Positions 8,408 to 17,637 of a stretch of DNA of 64,000 bases are shown piece after piece. A model generated the notes under the pieces. It was not told the DNA's origin. It was given only the letters and a program-made list of their open reading frames with translations, and ran no database searches. Source of the stretch: Maricaulis sp017643475 (GTDB taxonomy: Bacteria > Pseudomonadota > Alphaproteobacteria > Caulobacterales > Maricaulaceae). Location of the stretch: NCBI RefSeq assembly GCF_047123815.1, contig NZ_CP138920.1, positions 1,426,001 through 1,490,000 on the forward strand, in the 5' to 3' direction. A program made the translations under genes and the position numbers. Each line of letters opens with the position of its first letter. Within the stretch, counting starts at the first letter, position 1.

Positions 8408-9460
8408 CTAGAATAGTTCAATATCAAGATCGCCACCGCCGGACGGCGAGGAGGAAGGCCTTGCTTCCTCTACTCCGAAGCGTTGACCGAATTCACGGCG
8501 CACATCCGATAGCGTTATGGAATCGAGGATGTTCTTCTTGAGCGTATCACATCCGCTCTCATCGGAAACGAGATCAGGATGGTCGTCGAGGAAATGGGCA
8601 ACGGCATCGAGGGCCTTCACGATCGCGTCGGTGCGCTGTTTCATACGATCCTGGAACTGCATGGCCATGACGACTTCACGGATCTCATCGGAAATGCGCC
8701 GCGCGGTATCCGTCGAATGCCCGAGCACGCCGTGGATCTCGTCATTACGCGCCACCAGCGCGTTGAGCAGGATCTCCAGGTGCTCCTTGGCATCGATCTG
8801 CTGGGTCAGGTCCATCGCGCCGATTTCGCTGAGCTCTTCATACTCTGTACGGATCGAGGAGATGACCTCCTTGATCGATCGCGTGACGATGGCCGTACTA
8901 CCCCGCATCTTTTCCGAAAGCGCATCAATACGCCTGGACAATGTGTGCATTTCCGTCGAAACGACCTGGAAACCGGCCCCGGCGTCACCAGCCCGGCCCG
9001 CTTCGATCTGGGCGTTCAGCGAGAGCAGGCGGGTCTGGCGATTGATGGCCTCGATCTCGGTGATACAGCTCTGTAGTTCGTCGATTTCCTCAAGGATTGC
9101 GTCGAGGGAATAGATCAGCGACACGCCCTGTTTGGACAGGACGAGAATACGCTCGGTGACCTCTTCCAGCGATTCCTCGAGAATGCGCGGCAGAGCGACA
9201 AGATCCACCTCACCGCCATCGTACTCGACCGACGATATCTGCTCGACCAGCTCCGAGAGACGGTCAGTTTGCTCGTTGGACGCATCGGTCAGGCTGGTGA
9301 AAAGCGCACTCAGGCGATGGGCCTGGGCTTGCACGTCGGTGGTTGTTTCATTCAATACAAGATTGGCAGACTCAATCGTGCCCAGCAGAAGACGCGCGAC
9401 CGGGGTTTTGGGCTCCCGGGCATCCTCTGGGCCTGAATCAAAGTTTACAACCTGTCCCAT
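8408..9460 (-). CDS. Soluble MCP-like coiled-coil protein with CheZ-like FQDxxxQ motif
   Basis: This 350-residue protein has no signal peptide, membrane segment or sensory domain. Residues about 125-210 form an MCP-signalling-like hairpin (INRQTRLLSLNAQIEAGRAG). Further on, the segment VVMAMQFQDRMKQRTDAI (about 264-281) matches the CheZ active-site pattern, where Asp and Gln four residues apart (FQDLTGQ in E. coli) promote CheY-P hydrolysis. The C-terminus is an acidic peptide ending DIELF after a Ser/Gly-rich linker, comparable to the CheY-docking tail of CheZ. It lies between cheB and a STAS gene. Function could be phosphatase, scaffold, or soluble receptor; the sequence alone does not decide. 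Confidence 0.75.
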   Translation of the reverse strand: MGQVVNFDSGPEDAREPKTPVARLLLGTIESANLVLNETTTDVQAQAHRLSALFTSLTDASNEQTDRLSELVEQISSVEYDGGEVDLVALPRILEESLEEVTERILVLSKQGVSLIYSLDAILEEIDELQSCITEIEAINRQTRLLSLNAQIEAGRAGDAGAGFQVVSTEMHTLSRRIDALSEKMRGSTAIVTRSIKEVISSIRTEYEELSEIGAMDLTQQIDAKEHLEILLNALVARNDEIHGVLGHSTDTARRISDEIREVVMAMQFQDRMKQRTDAIVKALDAVAHFLDDHPDLVSDESGCDTLKKNILDSITLSDVRREFGQRFGVEEARPSSSPSGGGDLDIELF

Positions 9461-9502
9461 AACGTGAACTCGTCCTGCTGGGTGCGCCCAAATCGCACCA
9501 GG

Positions 9503-10557
9503 TTAAATACGCAATACGTCGCCACCCTCGGATACGATCCGCAGTATGGCTGATGGAATCTTATCTTCCGGTAACTGCCGCTCGACTGCACCCACATCGA
9601 AGGCCGCTTTCGGCATGCCGTAGACGAGGCTCGACGCCTCGTCCTGGCCCAGCGTGTGACATCCCGCGTCGCGCATCGTCTTGAGCCCGTTCGCACCGTC
9701 CTTGCCCATGCCGGTCAGGATGACCCCGATCGCCTGCGCCCCACAGGCCCGGGCAACGGAATTGAAAAGCACATCCACAGACGGTTTGTGACCACTGACC
9801 GGCGCCTCATCAGTCAGCTGGCAAACATAGTCAGCGCCGGAGCGACGCACTTCCAGATGCCGGTCGCCCGGTGCGATCCACACCGAACCCGGGCGAATGC
9901 GCCGTCCCTGGTCCGCTTCCGCCACATTGACGGCGCAGGACTTGTTGATGCGCTCGGCGAATTGCTTGGTAAAGGCGGCGGGCATGTGCTGGGCGATAAC
10001 AATGCCCGGCGCGTTCGGCGGCATGGCGCGCAGGATCCGGCCGAGCGTTTCCACCCCCCCGTCGAGGCTCCCATGGCGACAATTGCCTCGGTCGTGTCGA
10101 ACTGGACCGGAGCGGCAGCCTTCACCTCAACCTTACGGGTGTGCGCGCGAACCCTGGAGACGGCCGCTGCGCGCACCTTGTCGATCAGCTCGTCCGCCAG
10201 CAGCGGCATGTTCTTTTCCAGGTCAATTGTCGGCTTGCCGATGAAATCGATCGCACCCAGCTCCAGCGCCTTGAGCGTGATATCGGCGCCCTTCTGGGTC
10301 AGCGAGGAGACCATAACCACGGGCGTGGGCCGCAAGGTCATGATCTTGTTGAGGAAGGAAATGCCATCCATTTTCGGCATCTCGACATCCAGCGTGATGA
10401 CGTCCGGATTGAGCTCCTTGATCATCTCGCGCGCGGCGAACGGGTTCGACGCTGCACCAACCACCTCGATGTGAGGCGAGCGTTGGAGCATTGACGGGAT
10501 AAGCATCCGCATCAGAGCACTGTCGTCGACCACCAATGTCCGTATCTTGCGCGCCAT
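9503..10557 (-). pseudogene. cheB: CheB chemotaxis methylesterase/glutamine deamidase, frameshifted at the active-site loop
   Basis: From ATG 10557 (AGGGGA ribosome site) the protein has a receiver domain (acidic pair VVDDS, Asp57 in ITLDVEMPKMDG) and reaches the catalytic GASTGG. It then goes out of frame in a run of seven C at 10054-10060. The other frame continues VETLGRILRAMPPNAP, the IAQHMP catalytic His segment and GMGKDGA catalytic Asp segment, ending at 9503. Eight C would give one 351-residue CheB with a complete Ser-His-Asp triad. CheB removes methyl groups from MCPs when phosphorylated by CheA. As read, the protein would be a receiver domain with a nonsense tail. Confidence 0.88.
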
Positions 10558-10565
10558 CAAATCCC

Positions 10566-11189
10566 CTAGAACAGCTCGATATCGGTTTGCTTCTTGCGAA
10601 GCGGCGGAGCTTTGTGCATCGAGGATTCCACCTCAGTGACCTCGCCCAGGGCAGAGGAGTTGAGGAATTTCCGCCAGACCTTGCCACTTTCCGGGTCGAA
10701 CATGATGCGGCGACCGCGGTCCCCGCCGAGATCCCAGGCGATCACGTTCAGACCTTCGGCCTCGGCATATCTGCGTGCGAAATCAGCGTTTTGGTCGCCT
10801 ACGCCGCGCATTCGCTGAATGACATTTCCGCCGCCGAAGAACTTCACCTGGAGACGACGCTTGTCAGCACCAGCCTTGAGCAAAGTGTTGACCAGGCTTT
10901 CCATGGCGTGGTTGCCGTAGCGCATGGCCAGGCTGGCCCCGCCCCACACACCGGCATCATCATGCGGCAACATGAAATGGTTCATCCCGCCCAGTCCCAT
11001 GACCGGATCCCAGATGCAGGCCGAGACACAGGAGCCCAGGACCGTTGAAATCAGCTCGCTGCCATCAGCACCTTCGGTCACGTGGTACCCGCCCGGCAGG
11101 ACCTTTACGACCCATTTGTCGGCAGACTTGTCGTGATAGCGCGTGGAGCCAGGGACATCGCTCTTGCGGGCAGCGCTGCTTCTAGACAT
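10566..11189 (-). CDS. cheD: CheD chemoreceptor glutamine deamidase
   Basis: The 207 residues include the CheD catalytic Cys54 in STVLGSCVSACIWDP and His71 in GGMNHFMLP, with FFGGGNVI further on. CheD deamidates receptor glutamines and in many bacteria couples to CheY-P turnover through CheC. No CheC or CheX gene is seen here. The tail ends KKQTDIELF, and the last five residues are the same as those of the soluble MCP-like protein encoded at 8408. The start overlaps the restored end of cheR by eight bases. Confidence 0.93.
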   Translation of the reverse strand: MSRSSAARKSDVPGSTRYHDKSADKWVVKVLPGGYHVTEGADGSELISTVLGSCVSACIWDPVMGLGGMNHFMLPHDDAGVWGGASLAMRYGNHAMESLVNTLLKAGADKRRLQVKFFGGGNVIQRMRGVGDQNADFARRYAEAEGLNVIAWDLGGDRGRRIMFDPESGKVWRKFLNSSALGEVTEVESSMHKAPPLRKKQTDIELF

Positions 11190-11234
11190 CGTGAGCGCCT
11201 CCGCGGAAGGCGTAGATCGTTCGGCCGACCGGCG

Positions 11235-12062
11235 TCATGTCGACCTTGCCCCCAGAAGACTCTCGGAATGGCCAAGGAACAAACAGGCATCGGGCTTGAG
11301 CATGCTCACGAAACGCTCGATCAGGCGCTGTTTGGCCGGGCCATCAAAATAGATGGTGACGTTGCGACAGAAAATCGCGTCAAACTTGTTCTTGATCGGC
11401 CAGGAGGCGTGCAGGTTCAACCGATTGAAAACCAGCCGCGACTTCAGGGCCTGGGACATCACGAACCTGTCCACACCTTCGCGGCGATCGCGTTCGCAAT
11501 AGGACCGATACCCCTTGGGAATGCCGCTGATGGCCGAGGAGGGATAGCTGCCCTCACGACAATGCTGGAGCACATTTGTGTCGATATCGGTGGCGAGGAT
11601 CTTCCACTTCCAGCCCGGATCGCCCTTCAGCGCGGCGTCCAGGGTCATGGCCAGTGTATAGGGCTCTTCGCCGGTCGAGCTGCCTGCTGACCAGACCTTC
11701 AGGGTCTTGTCGCCGGTTTTGGCGGCCCGTTTCTTCCAGTGTGGAACCAGAACATCCTTGATGTAGTCGAAATGATGCGGTTCGCGGAAGAAGTTGGTGT
11801 GATTGGTGGTCAGCGCATTGATCAGGTGATTGCGCTCACTATCCCCGTCGGGCCCGCCCAGGCGGGCCAGGTAGGCCGTGAAATCGGCCAGCCCCAGCTG
11901 ACGCAGCCGACGGGCGAGACGCGAGTAGACAAGCTCCTTCTTGTGATCACCGATCACAATGCCCGCATGGTCATAAATTGCATTTGCGATAATCCGAAAA
12001 TCGGCATCTCGCATGGCAAATTCACGTTCACCGGCGGATCGTCTGGAGGCTGTTGGTGCCAT
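11235..12062 (-). CDS. cheR: CheR protein-glutamate methyltransferase, C-terminus frameshifted
   Basis: CheR methylates MCP glutamates using S-adenosylmethionine. Motifs: TTNHTNFFRE, SAM site VWSAGSSTGEEPY, ATDIDTNVL, and FCRNVTIYF, ending LGHSESLLG. There the frame runs to an early stop (ARST) after five C at 11249-11253. With a sixth base, the frame continues KVDMTPVGRTIYAF, the standard CheR C-terminus, and ends at 11182 inside cheD, giving 293 residues and the overlap typical of this operon. The 275-residue form as read loses only the last strand, so it might still fold. An internal ATG at 12014 is an alternative start. Confidence 0.88.
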   Translation of the reverse strand: MAPTASRRSAGEREFAMRDADFRIIANAIYDHAGIVIGDHKKELVYSRLARRLRQLGLADFTAYLARLGGPDGDSERNHLINALTTNHTNFFREPHHFDYIKDVLVPHWKKRAAKTGDKTLKVWSAGSSTGEEPYTLAMTLDAALKGDPGWKWKILATDIDTNVLQHCREGSYPSSAISGIPKGYRSYCERDRREGVDRFVMSQALKSRLVFNRLNLHASWPIKNKFDAIFCRNVTIYFDGPAKQRLIERFVSMLKPDACLFLGHSESLLGARST

Positions 12063-12092
12063 TCTTGTCTACTCGCTCAGGACCGCCTTCGC

Positions 12093-14999
12093 CTAGAATT
12101 CAGACCAGTCGTCCTCGTCGTCCACGACACTCTCGGCAAGCGCTGCCTGCAGGCCACGCGCTCCCGCGCCACCCCCTGCGACCACTTGCGGACGGGCGAC
12201 CGGAGCCGCATGAGCTTCGTATCCGCCCGTATTCTGGCCGGCATTGAAGAAGCTCATGCGCTGGCGCATGCGGCTTGCCTGGTCATTCATCGTCTTGGCT
12301 GCAGCAGCATTCTCTTCCACCAGGGCAGAGTTCTGCTGGGTCATCTCGTCCATCTGCGTGACAGCCGTGTTGATTTCGTCAGCACCGGTGGCCTGCTCAC
12401 GGGATGCGGCAGAGATCTCGGCGACGATATCCGCCACCTTCTTGATGCTGTCGACAATCTCGGTGAGCGCTTCGCCGGTCTCGTTGACCAGCTCGACACC
12501 ACCCTGGACCTGTTCGGTCGAGTCGACGATGAGATCCTTGATGTCCTTGGCAGCTTGCGCGGAGCGCTGGGCGAGGGAGCGGACTTCCGACGCCACGACC
12601 GCGAAACCACGTCCGGCATCGCCAGCCCGGGCCGCCTCGACCGCTGCGTTCAGGGCCAGGAGGTTGGTCTGGAAGGCAATCTCGTCGATGACACCGATAA
12701 TGTCGGAGATACGGCGCGAGGAGTCCTCGATCTTGCCCATCGCATCAACAGCGTTGGAGACGACATTGCCACCCTTCTCGGCACTGTCACGCGCGGTGAT
12801 GGCAAGCTGGCTGGCCTGTGTGGAGTTATCGGCATTCTGCTTGATGGTTGAAGCCATTTCTTCCATCGAGGCAGCGGTCTCTTCCAGATTGGCTGCCTGC
12901 TGTTCAGTGCGTTGGGACAGATCGGAAGCACCCGTGGAGATCTGCTCGGCGCCGGAGGAGACTTCCTCGGATGCCATGGAAATCGCCTTGACGGTTTCCT
13001 GCAGGGTTGACGCCATGGAATTGGCATTTTCCTTCAGCTCGCCATAGACGCCCTGATAATCCTGGTTGATCCGCTGGGTCAGATCGCCCTGTGAAAGCGA
13101 CCCCAGCATGGTACCGAATGACTGGAGTACCCCGTCCACTGTCGAGGACAAGCTGTTGACGCCTTCGGACAGGGCGCGCAGGAAGCCCTCCTTGCCCTCC
13201 AGCGGCAATGTCTTGGTGAAATCGCCCGCCGAAACAGCAGACACCACTTCAGCGATCTCGGCTTCGACAGCTTTCTCGGCAGTCTCATCTCTCCATTCAA
13301 CAACGGTTCCCGCGCGCTGTCCGTCGTCATCCATGACCGGGCTTGCGATCAGGTGGAAGCTGCGGCCACCGACCTTGATATCCGTCTCATAAGCGCTGGT
13401 AAGGCGCGCCAGCATTCCACGCTGGTGAGCCGGGTTCTTGTGGAAGACATCGATATTCTGACCAAGCAGGTTATTGCTGTCGAAATTCGGCAGATCCTTG
13501 CGCAAGTCACTCTCGGCGGCCTTCATCATCTCGCGCTGGGACTCATTCATATAGACGATGTTGAGGTCAGCATCGGCGACCATGACGTTCGTCGTTGTCG
13601 TGTCCAGAGCGGCCTTGATGCGGGCATTCTCAGCGGCTTCCTCGGCAGCCGCTTTTTCCGCAGCAACACGCTCGGTGCGGTCATCCCACTCGACAACGAT
13701 CCCCTGACGATTCCCGTCCGCATCCATCACCGGCGTAGCGATCAGACCAAAAATTCGGCCGGCCACTGTGATTTCAGTGTGATGAGGCGCCGTTAGACGC
13801 TCGAGCATCTGGCGCTGGTGGGCGGGGTTCTTGTGGAAGACATCGATATTCTTGCCGACCAGCTCGTCTGCATTGAAATTGCGAAGCTCGGTCCGAAGCG
13901 CATCCTCATTGGACTTCATCATCTCATGCTGGGAGTGGTTCATGTAGACGATGTTGAAATCGGCATCGGCGACCATGACATTGGTCGTCGTGCTGTCGAG
14001 GGCGGAGCGAATTCGAACAGCCTCCTGCATGCGCTCTGACGCCGTCAGATCCGTCGCGTATTTCACGACCTTGTATGGCTTGCCATCGGCGTTGAAGATC
14101 GGGTTGTAGGACGCCTGGATGACAATGCGCTTGCCGCCACGGCCAACACGTTCGTATTCACCGCTGTCAAACTCGCCACGGCCGAGCTTGGCCCAGAATT
14201 CCTTGTATTCGTGGCTCCCGGCGTATTCAGAGTCCACAAACATGGAATGGTGACGCCCGCGGATTTCCTCAACGGAATAACCAACAGTCGAGCAGAAGTT
14301 TTCATTGGCCGTGATAATCGTGCCATCGAGATTGAACTCGATCACCGCCTGCGACTTGCCGATCGCCTCGATCTGGCTGGTCATATCCGCATTGCGCAGT
14401 TTCTGTTCGGTGATGTCGGTCGCGAACTTCACGACCTTGTACGGACGCCCCGTCTCATCGAAGACCGGATTGTAGGAGGCCTGGATCCAGATCTCGCGAC
14501 CACCCTTGGCGAAGCGCTTGAACTCACCGGCTTCGAACTCGCCACGACGCAGCTTGTCCCAGAGGGACCTGTATTCCGGACTGGCGGCGTACTCGGGCTC
14601 GGCGAACATGGAATGATGCCTGCCCTGGATCTCTCCCAGCGCGTAACCCATGGCACCGCAGAAGGCGTCATTGGCGGTGATGATCGTGCCGTCGAGCTCG
14701 AACTCGATAACGGCCTGGACGCGGTCGAGCGCGTCGAGCTTGGCCGTGAGTTCGGTGTTGGACGTGCCACCGGCACCTGTTGAGGCATCTCCACGGAAAT
14801 AGTTGTGGGCGCCGAAAATGGCGGCCAGTGGCAGACCGGCCAGCAGCGCGGTGATCGGGCCTGCACCTGCGGCGGTCCACGCGACCGCGCCGAAGGCTGC
14901 AGCGGCTCCGGCAAAGATGGCGGCGGAGGTCAGCAGTTGAGTGCGGCGACCAGCGTCGCCGGAGGAACGGCTATTCGGATTGTTGTAAGCATAAGTCAT
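12093..14999 (-). CDS. Methyl-accepting chemotaxis protein with four PAS domains
   Basis: Starting at ATG 14999 (AGAGGAG ribosome site), the protein is 968 residues. A hydrophobic hairpin (about 22-66) anchors it with almost no periplasmic part. Two near-identical Aer-like PAS units follow (each with GTIITAN--FC and GRHHSMF), then two more of another type (each with TTTTNVMVADAD-NIVYMN and IDVFHKNPAHQR), then HAMP and an MCP signalling domain with the hairpin tip IDEIAFQTNLLALNAAVEAARAG. The C-terminus is DWSEF, an xWxxF pentapeptide of the kind that tethers CheR/CheB. Sensing is therefore cytoplasmic, possibly redox or small-molecule. An ATG at 15026 would overlap cheW but has no better ribosome site. 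Confidence 0.9.
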   Translation of the reverse strand: MTYAYNNPNSRSSGDAGRRTQLLTSAAIFAGAAAAFGAVAWTAAGAGPITALLAGLPLAAIFGAHNYFRGDASTGAGGTSNTELTAKLDALDRVQAVIEFELDGTIITANDAFCGAMGYALGEIQGRHHSMFAEPEYAASPEYRSLWDKLRRGEFEAGEFKRFAKGGREIWIQASYNPVFDETGRPYKVVKFATDITEQKLRNADMTSQIEAIGKSQAVIEFNLDGTIITANENFCSTVGYSVEEIRGRHHSMFVDSEYAGSHEYKEFWAKLGRGEFDSGEYERVGRGGKRIVIQASYNPIFNADGKPYKVVKYATDLTASERMQEAVRIRSALDSTTTNVMVADADFNIVYMNHSQHEMMKSNEDALRTELRNFNADELVGKNIDVFHKNPAHQRQMLERLTAPHHTEITVAGRIFGLIATPVMDADGNRQGIVVEWDDRTERVAAEKAAAEEAAENARIKAALDTTTTNVMVADADLNIVYMNESQREMMKAAESDLRKDLPNFDSNNLLGQNIDVFHKNPAHQRGMLARLTSAYETDIKVGGRSFHLIASPVMDDDGQRAGTVVEWRDETAEKAVEAEIAEVVSAVSAGDFTKTLPLEGKEGFLRALSEGVNSLSSTVDGVLQSFGTMLGSLSQGDLTQRINQDYQGVYGELKENANSMASTLQETVKAISMASEEVSSGAEQISTGASDLSQRTEQQAANLEETAASMEEMASTIKQNADNSTQASQLAITARDSAEKGGNVVSNAVDAMGKIEDSSRRISDIIGVIDEIAFQTNLLALNAAVEAARAGDAGRGFAVVASEVRSLAQRSAQAAKDIKDLIVDSTEQVQGGVELVNETGEALTEIVDSIKKVADIVAEISAASREQATGADEINTAVTQMDEMTQQNSALVEENAAAAKTMNDQASRMRQRMSFFNAGQNTGGYEAHAAPVARPQVVAGGGAGARGLQAALAESVVDDEDDWSEF

Positions 15000-15022
15000 G
15001 GCAGTGACTCCTCTGGTCGCTT

Positions 15023-15550
15023 TCACTGAACGGGGGTGTCTTCGGATTGGGATTGGTCAAGGATTTCGGAGCCCAGCAGGCGCTCGAGGTCCAGCATCGC
15101 GACCATCTGGTCTTCATCGGTCAGGAAACCGGAGAAGACACGCGCATCTTCCTTGGAGTTGGTTTCCGGAACCGGTTGTATCTTGTCGTCGGATACGTCG
15201 AGAATGTCTGAAACCGCATCGACCAACAGTCCCACCTGCCGGTCCATAACCGCCACGATCACGATGACGTGGCGTTGGGTGGTTTCGGTCAACCCCCCTC
15301 CCAGTCGGCACTGGAGATCAATGATCGGCAGTACCGCACCGCGTAGGTTAAGCACTCCGCGGACGTGCTCGGGCTGGTTCGGAAGGCTGGTAACCTCCGT
15401 CCATCCCTTGATTTCCCTGACAGACATGATGTCCACCGCGTATTGCTCAGAACCTGCGGCGAAACTCACATACTGTTTCTGGCCCGGCGCGGCTTCCCGA
15501 CCGTTTGCTATGGCCTCGGCTGTTGCCAGCACGGCTTCCTCAGCTGTCAT
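15023..15550 (-). CDS. cheW: CheW adaptor protein
   Basis: The 175 residues form a CheW domain (about 23-160) with YVSFAAGSEQYAVDI, VREIKGW, LPNQPEHVRGVLNLRG and LPIIDL, the standard segments that couple MCP hairpin tips to CheA. Its ATG overlaps the cheA stop by four bases (ATGA). Confidence 0.93.
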   Translation of the reverse strand: MTAEEAVLATAEAIANGREAAPGQKQYVSFAAGSEQYAVDIMSVREIKGWTEVTSLPNQPEHVRGVLNLRGAVLPIIDLQCRLGGGLTETTQRHVIVIVAVMDRQVGLLVDAVSDILDVSDDKIQPVPETNSKEDARVFSGFLTDEDQMVAMLDLERLLGSEILDQSQSEDTPVQ

Positions 15551-17616
15551 GCGCTTTGCCCTCCCGAGGCGACGCGATTGGTATCAGTGGGTGTGTTGCT
15601 CGGCTGGCCGCCATCAGTGCGCGGCACATCCATGGCCGCGAGACCGTCGATATCGAGGATCAGACGCACCCGGCCATCGCCCAGGATGGCGGTTCCGGCG
15701 ACACCGGAAATGCTGCGGTAATTGGCTTCCAGGCTCTTGATGACGACCTGTTGCTGTCCCAGCAGCTCGTCAACGATAAGGCCGATCCGACGGCCAAATT
15801 CGGTTTCCACGATAACCGCCAGCTTGCGCAGCGGTTCCGGTTGGCCGGAACGGTCAATACTCATGGCCGCACAGACATCGATCAGGCGGATGGTTTCGCC
15901 GCGGATCGACATCACCGTGCCACCGTCAGGCAGCTGACGCACAGAACTCGGATCCGGCAGTACTGTCTCGACAATGGTGGAAAGCGGGACGACGAAACGC
16001 TCGCCGGCAACGGAAATCAGCATGCCGTCCAGAACAGCCAGGGTCAGCGGCAGTGCCAGGGTGAAGGTCGAACCCTTGCCCTCTTCCGACTCCACGGTCA
16101 CACGACCGCCCAGCTTCTGGATATTGCGGCGCACGACATCCATGCCCACACCACGCCCGGAAACATCGGAGATCGCCGCAGCCGTGGAGAAACCCGGCAT
16201 GAAGATCAATGCCTCGATCTCCTCCTTGGAAAGCTCGGCATCCTCGTCGATCAAACCGTTGTCGATCGCTTTCTGGCGTACTCGTTTGAGGCTCAGACCA
16301 CGGCCGTCATCGGCAACACGGATCAGGATGCGGCCATTGCGGTGCTCGGCGGAAATCTTGACGATCCCCTGCTCATCCTTGCCTGTTTCAGCACGTTCCT
16401 CGCGTGTTTCGAGGCCATGATCCATGCAATTGCGGATCATGTGGGTAAGCGGATCGCTGAGCTCCTCGATAATCGTCTTGTCGACCTCGGTCGCTTCACC
16501 CTCGAGTTCCAGGCGAACATTCTTGTCCAGCTTCTTGGAGAGGTCGCGCACGACGCGCGGAAAACGGGAGAAAAGCGCCTTGAGTGGCTGCATCCGCACC
16601 GCCATCACACCTTCCTGGAGCTGGCGCGTCCGCATGGTCAGGTCTTCCAACGCCTGGAGCTGTTTGACGTGACGGATATCGACAAGCTCAGAGAGGCTGT
16701 CGAGGGCCATGGCCTGGGCGATGACCAGCTCGCCAACCATGTCGACCAAGCGGTCGATGCGCTCCAGCTCAACCCGAATGGACGTGCTCTGGGCGGCTGC
16801 AGCGATCGCCTTGGAATCTGTGGACGCCGCAGTGGCTGCCCCCGCCATCGGCTCGTCGGCAGCATCCGGCGCTTCCGGCAAATCAGCAGCAACCCGCTCG
16901 GAGGCGCATTCGATCTCGTTGATCTCGAGATCACAATCACCATCTACGAACTCGAAAACTTCCTCGACACTCTCGCGGGAGATGTCGTCACCGCGGATCT
17001 CGATGTCCCAGCTCAGATACCCTTCCAGCGGATCGAGCTTGACCAGGTCAGGCAAGGCCTCGGAGCTGGTCGAGATCGACATGACACCCAGACTCTTCAA
17101 CGCATGCAGGAGGAGTTGCGGTTCGTTGGCCGTCTCGTACATCGCCCGATGCGGACGGAATTTGATCGTGAACCCGGCACCGGACGGAGCGGCTGCATTC
17201 ACGTCGGCTCCAGCATTGGCGTTGGACTGAGGAGCGCCCGTCTTGTTGCGGAGAATCTCGAGGATCTCATCCTCGATACCGGCCTGCGCTTCCATGCCGG
17301 CGCGTGCGGCGGCGACGAGATCCTGGAGGATGTCACCAGCCTGGATGACGAGATCCGGGTCCCCTTCGACCAGCTGGAGCTTGCCCCCCCGGACCAGATC
17401 CATGAAGTTCTCGAATTCGTGGCAATAGGTCGCCAGCCGCTGGAATTTGAAAGCACCGGCGCCAGCCTTGATGGAGTGAACGGTCCGGAAAATGTCGTCG
17501 AGAACCTCGGCGTCATTCGGCCCGGCGACCAATGTCACGGCAACTTCCTCGAAGCGCTGCAGCAGCTCTTCACATTCCTCGAAGAAAGTTTGCTTGAATT
17601 GTTCGAGCTCGTTCAC
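15547..17616 (-). CDS. cheA: CheA chemotaxis histidine kinase
   Basis: The 689-residue protein has the domain order of CheA: Hpt P1 with phospho-His47 in RTVHSIKAGAGAF, a CheY/CheB-binding region with an Ala-rich linker, a P3 dimerisation helix pair starting near residue 275 (IRVELERIDRLVDMVGEL), a GHKL kinase domain (N-box LTHMIRNCMDHGLE, DDGRGLSL, GRGVGMDVV, GKGSTFTLALPLTLA) and a CheW-like P5 domain at the C-terminus. It phosphorylates the CheY, CheB and possibly the receiver-PP2C protein encoded in the same operon. Confidence 0.95.
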   Translation of the reverse strand: MNELEQFKQTFFEECEELLQRFEEVAVTLVAGPNDAEVLDDIFRTVHSIKAGAGAFKFQRLATYCHEFENFMDLVRGGKLQLVEGDPDLVIQAGDILQDLVAAARAGMEAQAGIEDEILEILRNKTGAPQSNANAGADVNAAAPSGAGFTIKFRPHRAMYETANEPQLLLHALKSLGVMSISTSSEALPDLVKLDPLEGYLSWDIEIRGDDISRESVEEVFEFVDGDCDLEINEIECASERVAADLPEAPDAADEPMAGAATAASTDSKAIAAAAQSTSIRVELERIDRLVDMVGELVIAQAMALDSLSELVDIRHVKQLQALEDLTMRTRQLQEGVMAVRMQPLKALFSRFPRVVRDLSKKLDKNVRLELEGEATEVDKTIIEELSDPLTHMIRNCMDHGLETREERAETGKDEQGIVKISAEHRNGRILIRVADDGRGLSLKRVRQKAIDNGLIDEDAELSKEEIEALIFMPGFSTAAAISDVSGRGVGMDVVRRNIQKLGGRVTVESEEGKGSTFTLALPLTLAVLDGMLISVAGERFVVPLSTIVETVLPDPSSVRQLPDGGTVMSIRGETIRLIDVCAAMSIDRSGQPEPLRKLAVIVETEFGRRIGLIVDELLGQQQVVIKSLEANYRSISGVAGTAILGDGRVRLILDIDGLAAMDVPRTDGGQPSNTPTDTNRVASGGQSA

Positions 17617-17637
17617 TCGTCTTCTCCAGTCTTCAGA

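Noticed and set aside
8517..9113. Serine-rich plus-strand frame opposite the soluble MCP-like gene
   Set aside because: Antisense mirror of coiled-coil coding sequence.
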